A stretch of DNA of 64,000 nt from Marinobacterium stanieri (GTDB lineage: Bacteria; Pseudomonadota; Gammaproteobacteria; Pseudomonadales; Balneatricaceae), in the NCBI RefSeq assembly GCF_900155945.1, contig NZ_FTMN01000014.1:1-64000 (forward strand). The letters run 5' to 3'. Of the stretch, positions 1-8,133 are shown in pieces; positions within the stretch are counted from its first letter, which is position 1, and every line of letters begins with the position of its first letter. The notes beneath the pieces are model-generated. The model made no database searches. It saw nothing but the letters and a program-made list of their open reading frames with translations, and was not told the DNA's origin. The position numbers and the translations under genes are program-made.

Positions 1-21
1 CTTCTACCTTTGGCGAGATGA

Positions 22-393
22 AGCGTACCACTGTCAGCAGTTGGCTACCTCTCGCCGTTCAACCATGAGTGTCGCACTTATTATCTGAATTCCCGTGTAG
101 TTAAATTCAATTCCGACTCAGGTGTTACCACGATTAATGAAGATCTCGGCCTTTCGACTGGGGGAGGCTTTGGAGGTGGTAATGATGTATTGAAGTTTAC
201 TGATAAAACATTTTCAGAAATTGGCTACTTCCAGGATGGGAACGATATCGTTTTCTATGATGTAGCTGATGCACAAGATGGATTTGTTGATGACTTGGTT
301 TATATTGAGAATTTCTATCTTGGAGGTGATTACTTCGTTGAGTTTTTGGTTGACTCGACTGGTACATCCTTTGATGCAATAAATCTTCTTTGA
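22..393 (+). pseudogene. C-terminal remnant of an RTX-like secreted protein
   Basis: The frame is open from just after a stop at 19-21 to the TAA at 391-393. The first convincing initiator is a TTG at 190, so most of it looks like the tail of a longer gene. The residues are acidic and glycine/aspartate-rich (GLSTGGGFGGGNDVLKF, then DGNDIVFYDVADAQDG and DDLVYIENFYLGGDYFVEF). This resembles the calcium-binding repeat and post-repeat tail of type I-secreted haemolysin-type proteins. No glycine-rich nonapeptide array remains inside the window. A different frame is open from base 2 to 88, so a rearrangement or frameshift near base 90 is likely. The assignment rests on composition and is tentative. 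Confidence 0.4.
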
Positions 394-439
394 TGCAATG
401 CATAGATAAATCATAACGAATTCCCCCCCCTGCTCTACT

Positions 440-490
440 GCAAATTCTTGCCGCGCACTAAGTTAGGACGGCAAGAATTTGCCATTTTTG
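440..490 (+). terminator. Strong rho-independent terminator
   Basis: A perfect 14-bp stem (440-453 with 469-482, loop of 15) is followed by a short T-run. It lies just downstream of the RTX-like remnant and would end that transcript before the next gene. Confidence 0.75.
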
Positions 491-574
491 TCTGTAACAT
501 TATGATTCTATTGAAATTAAAGCTGGCTCAATACTTGCATTCTCGATTTATAAATGCAAAGCGAGGGAATGTAA

Positions 575-1732
575 ATGTCATTAAATATTGGATCAGCTAA
601 TCCTTACAATTCATATGTCTCCAGGCCAGCACCTGAGAATTTCTCTGCAATTAATTCTGTAAGGAATGAAGCAAACAAGCTTATTTCTGATGGACTAATT
701 GGTGAAAATACCACGGTAACAACTAGGCTTGATTTTAATAGCGTATCTATAGATTATTGGAGCGAAAAAGCTCAATCGCAATGGAGCGCCTATTCCGCTT
801 TAGATGACTCAATTGGAAACAGTGCTGCTCAATATCACGAGCAATTCATTAATGAACGCCAAGCAACTGCTGATGACTATCTGAAGTCATATTTGAATTT
901 GGCACGCAAGTTTAGTGAAGAATACTCAGGGTCTGCTTCTTTTTCTGATGTTTTTAATTGTTTTCCGGATGCCAGTAAGGATTCTGAGATTCAGACCTTC
1001 ATTGAAGATCATCGTGGTGCTATTTATGAAGCAAAACGATTAAAAGACGAACTCGTTGATTTTCCAAAAGACCTTTTAGCTTGGGGGCAAAAGAAAAATA
1101 TTGAATTTTCACAAGAGCTTAAGTCTCTTGTCAAAGAGATGGAGTTTGACTGGGCTAACCACCCCATCGACCCAAGTCAATCAAGTGGATTTACCTCTAC
1201 TTCGTCAACCTTTAACATGAATGACAATGTTTTAATTTATGAAAGCACTTCAACATATAACAATCCAACTGATAAACTTTACAATATCCAGATAAACTCA
1301 TCTCAAAGCTGGGCCGGGAAGGGCGATACGACTCAACTGGAAAAGTGGTTTGGTGCTGATGGAGCATATTCAGAGTTCAAAAAGGAACTTTATCATCAGT
1401 ACACGGTTTTAAAAAATAGTGCGCATAATGCTTTTGAAAGTAACTCGTTGCTTTCTAGTTCAGGATTTTCACTAGAAATGATGATCAATAATTTCAAAAA
1501 TGGCAATGATATTGCCGAACTAGATAATGGAAATCTTCATAAAGAATCAGATAGCATACATGAATTCTGGGATACAAATAGCTTATTGATAAAACAATAC
1601 ATTTATAAAATGGATGAGCTTAACTCTATCCCTAAGACAGCATCAGATTTTTATCAATTGAACAGTGCATATGTTAGAAAATACACATCGGATAATTTTG
1701 ACTACCTTATGAGTCTACGTGAAATGGTGTAG
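575..1732 (+). CDS. Hypothetical protein, 385 aa
   Basis: Not recognised. The ATG is preceded by a good ribosome site (GAGGGAA about 7 bases upstream). The protein is hydrophilic, rich in Ser, Asn, Asp and aromatic residues, and has no signal peptide or membrane segment. A Ser/Thr-rich linker lies near residues 205-215 and predicted helical stretches lie on each side. Base composition is clearly more A+T-rich than the flanking integrase and plasmid backbone, which suggests recent acquisition. It lies between a terminator after an RTX-like remnant and a hairpin at 1741-1773, so it is probably transcribed alone. A secreted effector or toxin is possible from context, but no motif supports it. 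Confidence 0.6.
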   Translation: MSLNIGSANPYNSYVSRPAPENFSAINSVRNEANKLISDGLIGENTTVTTRLDFNSVSIDYWSEKAQSQWSAYSALDDSIGNSAAQYHEQFINERQATADDYLKSYLNLARKFSEEYSGSASFSDVFNCFPDASKDSEIQTFIEDHRGAIYEAKRLKDELVDFPKDLLAWGQKKNIEFSQELKSLVKEMEFDWANHPIDPSQSSGFTSTSSTFNMNDNVLIYESTSTYNNPTDKLYNIQINSSQSWAGKGDTTQLEKWFGADGAYSEFKKELYHQYTVLKNSAHNAFESNSLLSSSGFSLEMMINNFKNGNDIAELDNGNLHKESDSIHEFWDTNSLLIKQYIYKMDELNSIPKTASDFYQLNSAYVRKYTSDNFDYLMSLREMV

Positions 1733-1740
1733 GGTGTATT

Positions 1741-1773
1741 TGATCCGTAGATTTTTCTACGGATCATCTTTTT
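1741..1773 (+). terminator. Terminator shared by convergent genes
   Basis: Perfect 11-bp stem (TGATCCGTAGA, 1741-1751, with 1756-1766) and a 4-base loop, followed by TCTTTTT. It ends the 385-aa gene. The last codons and stop of the opposing recombinase gene (stop at 1757-1759) lie inside the same hairpin. Confidence 0.75.
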
Positions 1774-2827
1774 GATGTTTGTTAATTTGCATGCTCAGCT
1801 TAGCAGCAACACGCTTTCTTTTCTCATTGCCACGCCTGTCATATCGGGCGGTTGTATCGAATGAGTTGTGCCTCGCCATGTCCATTGCAGTTTTAGGGTC
1901 TATACCAGGCACGTCGAGCACGTTCGAGCAGTAGGTGCGTCTGGAATCATGTGGTGTCAGATTGTTGATGCCCAGCCTCTGGCAATAAGCTTTGAACAGG
2001 TAGCCAATGCCAGATGGTGAGATCCGACGACTCAGTATTGGTTTGTCAGATTTGCTTACCGCCGTAAACAGTGCACCAGGTTCAAACCCTCTGTACTGAA
2101 GCCACGCCAATATGGCCTCAGTTGTTTCCGGCGCCAGCTCCAGGGTAGCAATTTTGCCCCCTTTTCCCAGTACGGTGATTTGTTCTGTTTGCGGTTTGAA
2201 GCTGTCCAGGTTGAGCAGCGAGAATTCATGGCGACGAATCCCGGACAGGAACGCCAAACGGAATATAGCCCGGTCGCGAGCGGCTTTGGCGGGGTGTGTT
2301 TCGGCTACAGTATCGAAACCGGCCTCCAGTGCTGCGGTTTCGTTAGAATCGGCCATACGGCCTGCAAGCTCCAACCTCACTTTGAAGGCTTTAATGTCGC
2401 TGATGCCTTCGTGTGTATCCCGATTGATCCATCCCATCTTAAATGCCTGGCTCATCACGCCTTTCAATGTAACCAGTAGCCCATTCATAGTGTTGGGTGA
2501 TCGGCGTTTATAATCGCCGTCCTCAACATAGGGCTCGTATAGTGCCTGCAGCATTGCCTGAATTCGATGGGCATTGAACTCCGCCCAGTTGAGCCATTCA
2601 TAATCCCCATTGGGCGCACCTAGCCGGGCCGCACACTGATTTAACCGATTCCGGTAAGTCACGGCCGTGGTACCGCCATACCGCATGAGGTATACGTTGG
2701 CCGGGTTACGCTCACCTCTCAATGGAGCGTCCAATAGAGGCTTGGCGCCCTCGCCCTCTGCGGTCAGTCCATTTTGGGTTCCGAGTTGTTGCAACTGGCG
2801 ATGCGCTTGTGTGATGAGCCCACTCAT
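1757..2827 (-). CDS. Tyrosine site-specific recombinase (phage-integrase family)
   Basis: A 356-aa protein with the catalytic layout of tyrosine recombinases. The first Arg is in FLSGIRRHEF (about residue 198). The HxxR box is HDSRRTY (about residue 294). The second histidine and nucleophile region is ARHNSFDTTARYDRRG (about residues 318-333), with Tyr about nine residues after the His. An N-terminal core-binding-like domain precedes it. All catalytic residues are present, so it is probably active. It could mediate plasmid dimer resolution, integration, or movement of a linked island. The start codon follows the stop of the upstream 174-aa gene by one base, so the two are co-transcribed and probably translationally coupled. 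Confidence 0.85.
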   Translation of the reverse strand: MSGLITQAHRQLQQLGTQNGLTAEGEGAKPLLDAPLRGERNPANVYLMRYGGTTAVTYRNRLNQCAARLGAPNGDYEWLNWAEFNAHRIQAMLQALYEPYVEDGDYKRRSPNTMNGLLVTLKGVMSQAFKMGWINRDTHEGISDIKAFKVRLELAGRMADSNETAALEAGFDTVAETHPAKAARDRAIFRLAFLSGIRRHEFSLLNLDSFKPQTEQITVLGKGGKIATLELAPETTEAILAWLQYRGFEPGALFTAVSKSDKPILSRRISPSGIGYLFKAYCQRLGINNLTPHDSRRTYCSNVLDVPGIDPKTAMDMARHNSFDTTARYDRRGNEKRKRVAAKLSMQINKHQKDDP

Positions 2828-2828
2828 A

Positions 2829-3353
2829 TCAGAACCATTCAGGATGCTTGGCTTTGTCGGCAGACATAATTGCTTCTAGGTTGGCCATTAGCTCAGGCAC
2901 TGGAATTATGGCGCCCGGGTATAGGATCGGCTGGGGTCGCAGTACGCCACCAGGATAGATCATCAGAATGAAGTGCATCTGATCCTTTTCGCCAGCATGC
3001 GCCAGCCATACCTGATAGGCTTGGGTCTGCGGGATATACGCAGTGATAGCCGCGGCCAACAGGCGCTGGCCCTCCTTAGTTTGGGATTCAACGCCAAGTA
3101 CCCGTGAAACGATCTCGCTTGCGCATTCCTCCGGAGCGATCCGGGCACCTGAGTTCAGTTGGCCAAGCTTGTCGAAGCTGGCGCGATTGACGCCCATCGC
3201 CTGTATGCTGCCCCCCAGCGTATCGACCAGGTAAAACCAGTGTTGATCGACCGGTGATCCGGCGTCATCCATCCCCAGCTGCCATTCATTAGCCGACATC
3301 TGCGCCAGGCTGATTTCATGGTCCATCCATTCGCGGCAGTGTTTCTCGATCAT
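2829..3353 (-). CDS. Hypothetical protein co-transcribed with the recombinase
   Basis: A protein of 174 aa when started at 3353, where AAAGGAAAGGG sits about 3 bases before the ATG. An in-frame ATG at 3398 lacks such a site. The product is soluble and shows no motif I recognise. A proline-rich stretch (YPGGVLRPQPILYPGAIIPV) lies in the last third. The TGA is one base from the recombinase start, so it may be an accessory factor for recombination, but that is context only. It is divergent from the kfrA-like gene. Confidence 0.6.
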   Translation of the reverse strand: MIEKHCREWMDHEISLAQMSANEWQLGMDDAGSPVDQHWFYLVDTLGGSIQAMGVNRASFDKLGQLNSGARIAPEECASEIVSRVLGVESQTKEGQRLLAAAITAYIPQTQAYQVWLAHAGEKDQMHFILMIYPGGVLRPQPILYPGAIIPVPELMANLEAIMSADKAKHPEWF

Positions 3354-3470
3354 CGCCCTTTCCTTTCTGTTTTGGCAGCCAGCATCTACCAGCTTCAACT
3401 TCGGTTCCGATTGAGATTAGCACATTACTATTAAGATTTTTGAATCTTTACAGTTATCTATTCTTTATAT

Positions 3471-3493
3471 GTATTGGTGTAATACACCAATAC
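3471..3493. promoter_or_regulatory. Palindromic operator upstream of kfrA-like gene
   Basis: Perfect inverted repeat GTATTGGTGT-AAT-ACACCAATAC: 10-bp arms, 3-bp spacer. It lies 60 bp before the kfrA start and just after a plausible -10 (TTATAT, 3465-3470), the position expected of an autoregulatory operator. Confidence 0.65.
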
Positions 3494-3553
3494 ATACTAT
3501 TATTTGTTAAAGCTGTAGCGCCAGAATCTGCAGAGAACAGGGCAGGGGGCGCA

Positions 3554-4315
3554 ATGAATGAGGTGAGTGCCATGAGCGAAGAAACTCGGCCAAAAGGCCG
3601 TACTAGCCAGTACTGGGATAAAACCGTTGTTTTCAAAGCCTGCCGTGAGCTTAAGACCCAAGGGATTCATGCAACGATTAGAACGGTTCGTACCCACACT
3701 GGTATTTCCGCTGGCAGTGATGCCACCGTGCAGAAATACATCAACGAATGGAGGGATGAGGAAGAGTACAGCGTTTACCCGGCATCAATGCCGCCAGCCC
3801 TGAAAACGTCACTTGAATTGTTGTGGGAGAATGCGCTGCTTGCCGCTCAGGAAACCGTTGTTGACCAACAACGTGCCGTGGAAGAAGATCGAAGAAGCCT
3901 ACGCGCCGAGCGACTCGAAATGCACGCTACACTCGAGCGAAATGAGTCTGAAGTAGAAGATAAGGCTCACCAGGTTCTCGAATTACAGAAGTCTCTTCAG
4001 GAGAGTGAATCGACGATTGCTCAACAGATCGATGCAATGAGCAGCCTTGCCGGCGACAAACAAAGGCTAGAAATTCAGCTGGCCCAGCTGCGTGGTGAGC
4101 TGCTGGAGGCAGAAGCAACGATCAATGGTCTTAAGGATGAGCTGCAGCGTTCTTCAGCTGAGGCTCAGGAAAACCGGATCATGCTCAAATCATTTAAAAA
4201 CGAAATGAAAGATGAGATGTCAGATCTTCTGCGCCAGCAACGGGAAGACTTAATTGCTGAGTATAAGTCGCAACAAAAGGGTGATTCTAAAGATAGTGAT
4301 GAAGCAGACTCATAA
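3554..4315 (+). CDS. kfrA: KfrA-like plasmid DNA-binding coiled-coil protein
   Basis: A 253-aa protein. Residues about 13-75 match the KfrA N-terminal DNA-binding domain (VFKACRELKTQGIHATIRTV followed by a SAGSDATVQKYINEWR helix-turn-helix). The rest, about residues 90-240, is a long charged coiled coil rich in Glu, Gln and Leu heptads. This is the known KfrA shape: an alpha-helical plasmid protein that autorepresses and supports stable inheritance. The ATG at 3554 is chosen because CAGGGGGC precedes it; the upstream in-frame ATG at 3440 would overlap the promoter and operator. Two small genes follow on the same strand. The palindrome at 3471-3493 is its likely binding site. Confidence 0.8.
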   Translation: MNEVSAMSEETRPKGRTSQYWDKTVVFKACRELKTQGIHATIRTVRTHTGISAGSDATVQKYINEWRDEEEYSVYPASMPPALKTSLELLWENALLAAQETVVDQQRAVEEDRRSLRAERLEMHATLERNESEVEDKAHQVLELQKSLQESESTIAQQIDAMSSLAGDKQRLEIQLAQLRGELLEAEATINGLKDELQRSSAEAQENRIMLKSFKNEMKDEMSDLLRQQREDLIAEYKSQQKGDSKDSDEADS

Positions 4316-4335
4316 CCTGGGAGAAGTGATCAAAG

Positions 4336-4548
4336 ATGCACGATGAGCGTTCTGTTGATTTTTTGATGTCGTTACAGCCTGAGCAATTGGATACGATAGT
4401 TTCTCAGTTAGAAATCATGGCTACTGCCAAGAAAGCTGAGAAAGCGAACAGCTTCGCTCCTCCTGCGCCTCCGAGTGATGTTGGACGATTGGCTGACAGC
4501 CTCGGGCTGGATCTATCTGGGATCATGAGGGAGATAAATCGAAAGTAA
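4336..4548 (+). CDS. Small hypothetical protein downstream of kfrA
   Basis: A 70-aa protein not recognised at family level. It begins 20 bp after the kfrA-like stop with GGGAGAAG upstream, so it is probably in the same operon. The N-terminal half looks helical (FLMSLQPEQLDTIVSQLEIM). A proline-rich hinge (FAPPAPPSDV) precedes a short C-terminal helix. A small oligomerising or DNA-associated partner of the KfrA-like protein is possible, but only from position. Confidence 0.55.
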   Translation: MHDERSVDFLMSLQPEQLDTIVSQLEIMATAKKAEKANSFAPPAPPSDVGRLADSLGLDLSGIMREINRK

Positions 4549-4587
4549 TATGCGCTCATTCAACTACCGATAAATACGTGAGGCTTT

Positions 4588-4752
4588 ATGGAAAATGTCT
4601 TGATCGTTATAGCCGTCTTATTGGGTTTGATCTCCCTTCAGCTGTTCTATTTGATTTGGGTGACAATGATTCGTCTTGATCGAATTGATATTGAAACAAC
4701 ACGTATACGAGAGAAGGTGACTCGCTTCATGAAATCCCATGGACTTGAGTAG
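4588..4752 (+). CDS. Small single-pass membrane protein, 54 aa
   Basis: ATG at 4588 preceded by GTGAGG about 5 bases away. The peptide has one hydrophobic segment (VLIVIAVLLGLISLQLFYLI, about residues 4-23) followed by a basic/acidic amphipathic tail (MIRLDRIDIETTRIREKVTR). That is the form of a small inner-membrane protein with a cytoplasmic tail. It follows the 70-aa gene by 39 bp and may be third in the kfrA operon. Function unknown. Confidence 0.5.
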   Translation: MENVLIVIAVLLGLISLQLFYLIWVTMIRLDRIDIETTRIREKVTRFMKSHGLE

Positions 4753-4893
4753 CCCTCATGCCGTATGCCAAGGCCGCTTGGTGTTAGTCCAAGAGAAATC
4801 ATGTTCGCAAAGCTAGCCTTTAGCTTTATCTGATCAGGCCTGAAGGTCTTCGCTTTGACTAGGCTCTTCAATGAGCAATGAGGGGCAATAGAC

Positions 4894-5005
4894 ACAAAAA
4901 AACCGCACTATGGCGGTCAATTGCGATCATAACTAGTTGGTGGCTAGCTCTGATCAGAGCATGTAAAAGAGTGGTATCAATTACGCGCCGGTTTTCTTAC
5001 GTGGT
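4894..5005 (-). ncRNA. Candidate antitoxin sRNA of type I TA module 1
   Basis: Predicted transcript of about 112 nt. Minus-strand promoter elements are TTACAA (5035-5040) and TATACT (5012-5017) with a 17-bp spacer. The 3' end is a GC stem (ACCGC/GCGGT, 4902-4917) followed by seven T on the minus strand. The predicted 5' end falls at the start of a segment (4985-5006) repeated in the 5' leader of the divergent small-peptide mRNA (5248-5269). The 22 bases match except for one C/T difference, which becomes a G-U wobble in an RNA duplex. This is the architecture of IstR-1/TisB, OhsC/ShoB and OrzO/ZorO. Unproven. Confidence 0.55.
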
Positions 5006-5269
5006 GAAACAAGTATAAGCATTCACTTCTCTAATTGTAAAGCCCTATCCCACAGTCACTTTGAGCTTGCAGGAACAGCAAGCAGGCATTTAAGCATATA
5101 ACCAATTGACATTTCACACGATTATTTTCATCATATCGGTTATCACGGGGTAAGAAACCGCTACCGCTTTTTGGCGAGCAAAGATTTGACCTGCTGACTG
5201 TAACGGGTGGTGCCGACGGCTCAGCACGCCTTGGTTAAGAAGTGGTAGCGTCGGTTTTCTTACGTGGTG
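4985..5269. repeat. Direct repeat of 22 bp forming sRNA-mRNA pairing sites
   Basis: Copies at 4985-5006 and 5248-5269 are identical except position 4988 C versus 5251 T. The first lies at the 5' end of the predicted minus-strand sRNA, the second in the 5' leader of the plus-strand peptide mRNA, so the two RNAs are complementary. Confidence 0.8.
5106..5136 (+). promoter_or_regulatory. Candidate promoter for small toxic-peptide mRNA 1
   Basis: Perfect -35 TTGACA (5106-5111) and a weak -10 TCATAT (5131-5136), with a 19-bp spacer longer than optimal. It would give a 5' leader of about 215 nt containing the pairing site. Confidence 0.35.
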
Positions 5270-5358
5270 TACGAAGGCCCAGTGGATGAGTATAAAGGCG
5301 GCTTGTCTGCAAGCTTAAAGCTTCCGTGATGCGGTGCGTAACCGCTGAGGAAGTCGCA

Positions 5359-5469
5359 ATGATCAAATTCAAAGAGATCACTGCTACCCTTACGCAGCTC
5401 AGTGTTCTGGCGTTGACGTGGGTTAAGTTGGCCAATGAAGCCGTTGCTCTGCTGAGTACGTTGGTTTAA
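5359..5469 (+). CDS. Candidate type I toxin peptide 1, 36 aa
   Basis: A short reading frame with a clear ribosome site (AGGAAG, 6 bases before the ATG). It begins MIKFKEITATLTQLSVLALT and ends NEAVALLSTLV: a basic N-terminus followed by a mostly hydrophobic helix, like membrane-acting type I toxins (TisB 29 aa, ZorO 29 aa). It shares the pattern A-T-[VL]-[AT]-Q-L-[AS]-V with the second candidate toxin at 9204-9290. A hairpin terminator follows at 5484. The long leader, divergent sRNA and repeated pairing segment support a TA role. Toxicity is inferred, not shown. Confidence 0.55.
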   Translation: MIKFKEITATLTQLSVLALTWVKLANEAVALLSTLV

Positions 5470-5483
5470 CGATTCGTAGGCGA

Positions 5484-5513
5484 AAAGGGGTGGGCAAGCA
5501 CACCCCTTTCTTG
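5484..5513 (+). terminator. Terminator after peptide 1
   Basis: Perfect 9-bp stem AAAGGGGTG/CACCCCTTT (5484-5492 with 5501-5509, 8-base loop) followed by CTT. It lies 14 bp after the stop of the 36-aa frame. Confidence 0.6.
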
Positions 5514-5624
5514 CTGATCCAGTTTGCCGTTGCAGCTCCATCCTTCACTCTATTATTTCTTTCCAGTGACCTCTTTATAGCTTGAGCGAAATGGACTTTT
5601 CGGGATGATCCCTAAAAGGGACAT

Positions 5625-7475
5625 TCATATCAGCATCAGCTCTTTTTCGATCCCATGGAGCTGGTACCACCACTGTTCCAACATTTTTTCCCTCAACTGT
5701 TCCGACCCACCAACTACGTAGTGTTTTGGCCATGGATCGTCCCAAGGCAACATCGGCATAGGGATCGTTCTGGAGTAGTCCAGCCGTTCTGTGATTCGTG
5801 CATTGATCATTTCTTCAATGCCTTCCAAGTTGAAACTCTGTTGCTCTTGAGCGAAGTCTGGAGCCAGAAGTGCGCCTTCAAAGGGTGTATCCACTTGATA
5901 AACTGGGTACCCGACTGTGGTATGCCCGTTCCATAAGGTTGCCATGATGCGTGGCGGGGGAATGTTTAGCTCCGGGCAGATCGACTTGATCAGCACCTTC
6001 TCATGTTCATTGAGTACGATACCTTGCTGTCTAACATCTAAAATTGCAGCGCGGTAAGTATGGTAGTTACGCTGTCGAGCAATAGAGTCACTGCGGCCAG
6101 ACTGATTTAACAGATTATGAAACGGGCCAAGCCACCTGCGATTGCAACCTTTAGCCATTTCATTCGTTATCCATGGCCATGACTGTGCATCCCATTCAGG
6201 CTTGTCCTGATTGGCACTTCTCAGTGCCTTAAGCACAAATGGAGGAATCTGGGTTTGCGACAGCTCTATTCCTCTGCAGCGAAGCCAAATCCCCGGAACC
6301 GATAACGATTGACCGTAAGCTGGATATCCATTATCCAGTTCCCGAATCAGGTAGGGCCAAATCATGTCAGGCAGCAGGCACGAAATGCGCCAGGCTACGT
6401 TTTGCCATTTCTTCATAAAGCTATCGGGTGCCGGCTGAGGTTTTGGCAATGACGGCTCTGGCCTGGCAATATTTGACACTTCTTTCGCCACTGCAGCTTT
6501 ACGTGCCTGTTCCTTTTTACGTGCACGTTCCTTGTTGAGCTCAATTTCTTCCAGGATCAACTGTTCTTCAGCCTTTAAATCATCGACAACGGCACGTCCT
6601 TCCTGAAACGAGATCTCATCCAGCCCAACCAATCGGCTCTCCCAGGTATACTTCAGAACATTACCGTCCCTATAGGGACGATGAAGCCAACATTCCAGGA
6701 TCAGTCTCCCTTGTCGCCGGGACTCATCAGCACAGGTATCAGTCAGAGCAAACATGTGGTCTTCGTTTTGGGTTTGTATGTCCTTCTGCGACTGATTCAT
6801 GTGAGCCGGCGAAAACTCGTGCAGAATCCAAAGGATCCCCAAGCTGGGCTGGAGCTTGTAGAAGTACTGGCGTGCCGCGATAGCGTATGGCAACTCCGGA
6901 GAAACCTGAATTTCAAACGCTACTTGGGTGCTGGCTGATGCTAACCAGGCCTGCACATCTGGCTTTCTCCAAAGTCCCGCAAACCCTTTCAGCCTTCTTT
7001 CAATCTGGATACTTTGACGATCAATATTGGGGTCATTGGTGAGTAGCTGCGCCAGCAAATGCTTAAGTCTGAAATGCTTTTCACCTTCTTGTATGCCTTG
7101 GTGTTGGATTGCGCGGTAGAGCCAGGCAGGCAGCGTGGTACCCGATCGTTGAGGGCAGTCGGATGAAACTCCTTCACGGAGCCGGTCGTGGATAGGGTAC
7201 TGGTCTGTAGAGTTGGTTGCAGTGCGAATCAGCAATGGCTCTAAGCAGAATGAACATCTAAGTGGAGGGCTTTTTACAGGACCAGGTAACTTACCCTGTT
7301 CCACCAGCTTGTTATGGTGATTAACCGTGGTGATGTCATTACGAAGGCGCTGGAGTTCTTTTTGGGACTGGCTACCAATGTCTTCCAGGTAGACGCTGAG
7401 ATACTGCCCCTCTTCTCCTGTCAGCCAGTCAACGCACTGAACCTGAAAACGCGAATAGTCGCTTTGCCTTTCCAT
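5625..7475 (-). CDS. CoiA/DUF6035-like protein with nuclease-like core
   Basis: A 616-aa protein. Residues about 70-115 include two cysteines (RCSFCLEPL) and a further SDCPQ, a probable metal-binding or degenerate zinc segment. Residues about 160-215 contain KGFAGLWRKPDVQAW followed by QVAFEIQVS. This fits the D...ExQ core of CoiA-like restriction-endonuclease folds, as in DUF6035 proteins. A charged coiled coil (LILEEIELNKERARKKEQAR) lies near residue 305. The C-terminal 270 residues are unassigned. CoiA-type proteins act in DNA uptake or recombination; here the AbiEii neighbour suggests defence. Monocistronic and divergent from the AbiEii pair. A minus-strand hairpin about 700 bp downstream belongs to another transcript. 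Confidence 0.55.
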   Translation of the reverse strand: MERQSDYSRFQVQCVDWLTGEEGQYLSVYLEDIGSQSQKELQRLRNDITTVNHHNKLVEQGKLPGPVKSPPLRCSFCLEPLLIRTATNSTDQYPIHDRLREGVSSDCPQRSGTTLPAWLYRAIQHQGIQEGEKHFRLKHLLAQLLTNDPNIDRQSIQIERRLKGFAGLWRKPDVQAWLASASTQVAFEIQVSPELPYAIAARQYFYKLQPSLGILWILHEFSPAHMNQSQKDIQTQNEDHMFALTDTCADESRRQGRLILECWLHRPYRDGNVLKYTWESRLVGLDEISFQEGRAVVDDLKAEEQLILEEIELNKERARKKEQARKAAVAKEVSNIARPEPSLPKPQPAPDSFMKKWQNVAWRISCLLPDMIWPYLIRELDNGYPAYGQSLSVPGIWLRCRGIELSQTQIPPFVLKALRSANQDKPEWDAQSWPWITNEMAKGCNRRWLGPFHNLLNQSGRSDSIARQRNYHTYRAAILDVRQQGIVLNEHEKVLIKSICPELNIPPPRIMATLWNGHTTVGYPVYQVDTPFEGALLAPDFAQEQQSFNLEGIEEMINARITERLDYSRTIPMPMLPWDDPWPKHYVVGGSEQLREKMLEQWWYQLHGIEKELMLI

Positions 7476-7572
7476 CAGCCGCCTTCTCCATTAAATAAGC
7501 CCAGTTTCATGCCCTTGCCATTGACGTTATATAATGCCCTTATACAAACAGACCTCCAAGCCGGTGTGTGCC

Positions 7573-8133
7573 ATGGGTACTCTGCAGAAACCTGACTGCG
7601 ATCAGAGATACAACAAGCAATCCCCCCGATCCGCTCATGCAGCGCAACGGGACAGGCGTGCTTGTGCTGCAGGTCCCCAGGTCGTTGTTCCAGCTACGCC
7701 TGCAGGACAGTACATCAGTGGCATAGCCGCGCTTAATATACCAAGGCCTGAAGGTACTGGAGACTGGCATTTTGCCCGCGCCTTCACACCACGTTCGCGC
7801 CAGCCGCGTACTTTTCTCATGGGTGACGGTTGCCAGGAGGACACCCGGCCGTGGTTGGGTGAAGCCGGCATTGAAGACGTAACAGCAATTGTAGAAAGCA
7901 TGTTGGTTCCTCATGAGAGCCCCAGGATCTACGCGGCATCTCATGCACGGGCCATCGCTGATTTAGTATTAGTGGCGACCAAGCGCAACCAGCCCTTGGA
8001 CCATATACATCTCGATGACTGGATGCACACCCAGGATCAGAAAGAGCAGGTGTATTCACTCTTGTCCTATGCAAAGGACAAGCTGGAACCTGACCAATGG
8101 AGGCGTTTACAGGAATGGAAATTGAGCAGCTAA
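7573..8133 (+). CDS. Partner protein upstream of AbiEii-type toxin (putative antitoxin)
   Basis: About 186 aa from the ATG at 7573. An upstream ATG at 7534 overlaps a likely -10 (TATAAT, 7530-7535) and is less likely. The conserved-looking part begins near YISGIAALNIPRPEGTGDWH and ends in a helical, acidic region (QVYSLLSYAKDKLEPDQWRR). The stop lies within the next gene, so the two are coupled. AbiEii toxins are normally paired with a regulator or antitoxin gene. This one does not show the usual winged-helix AbiEi motif, so the antitoxin role rests on position. The basic, Arg-rich N-terminus before residue 50 may be non-coding. Confidence 0.5.
   Translation: MGTLQKPDCDQRYNKQSPRSAHAAQRDRRACAAGPQVVVPATPAGQYISGIAALNIPRPEGTGDWHFARAFTPRSRQPRTFLMGDGCQEDTRPWLGEAGIEDVTAIVESMLVPHESPRIYAASHARAIADLVLVATKRNQPLDHIHLDDWMHTQDQKEQVYSLLSYAKDKLEPDQWRRLQEWKLSS

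Noticed and set aside
4647..4895. An 82-codon minus-strand frame opposite the 54-aa membrane protein
   Set aside because: It overlaps the better supported plus-strand gene and runs into the sRNA terminator region.
7534..7572. Upstream ATG of the AbiEii partner gene
   Set aside because: The codon overlaps a TATAAT -10 element, so it is unlikely to be transcribed; 7573 used instead, with remaining uncertainty.
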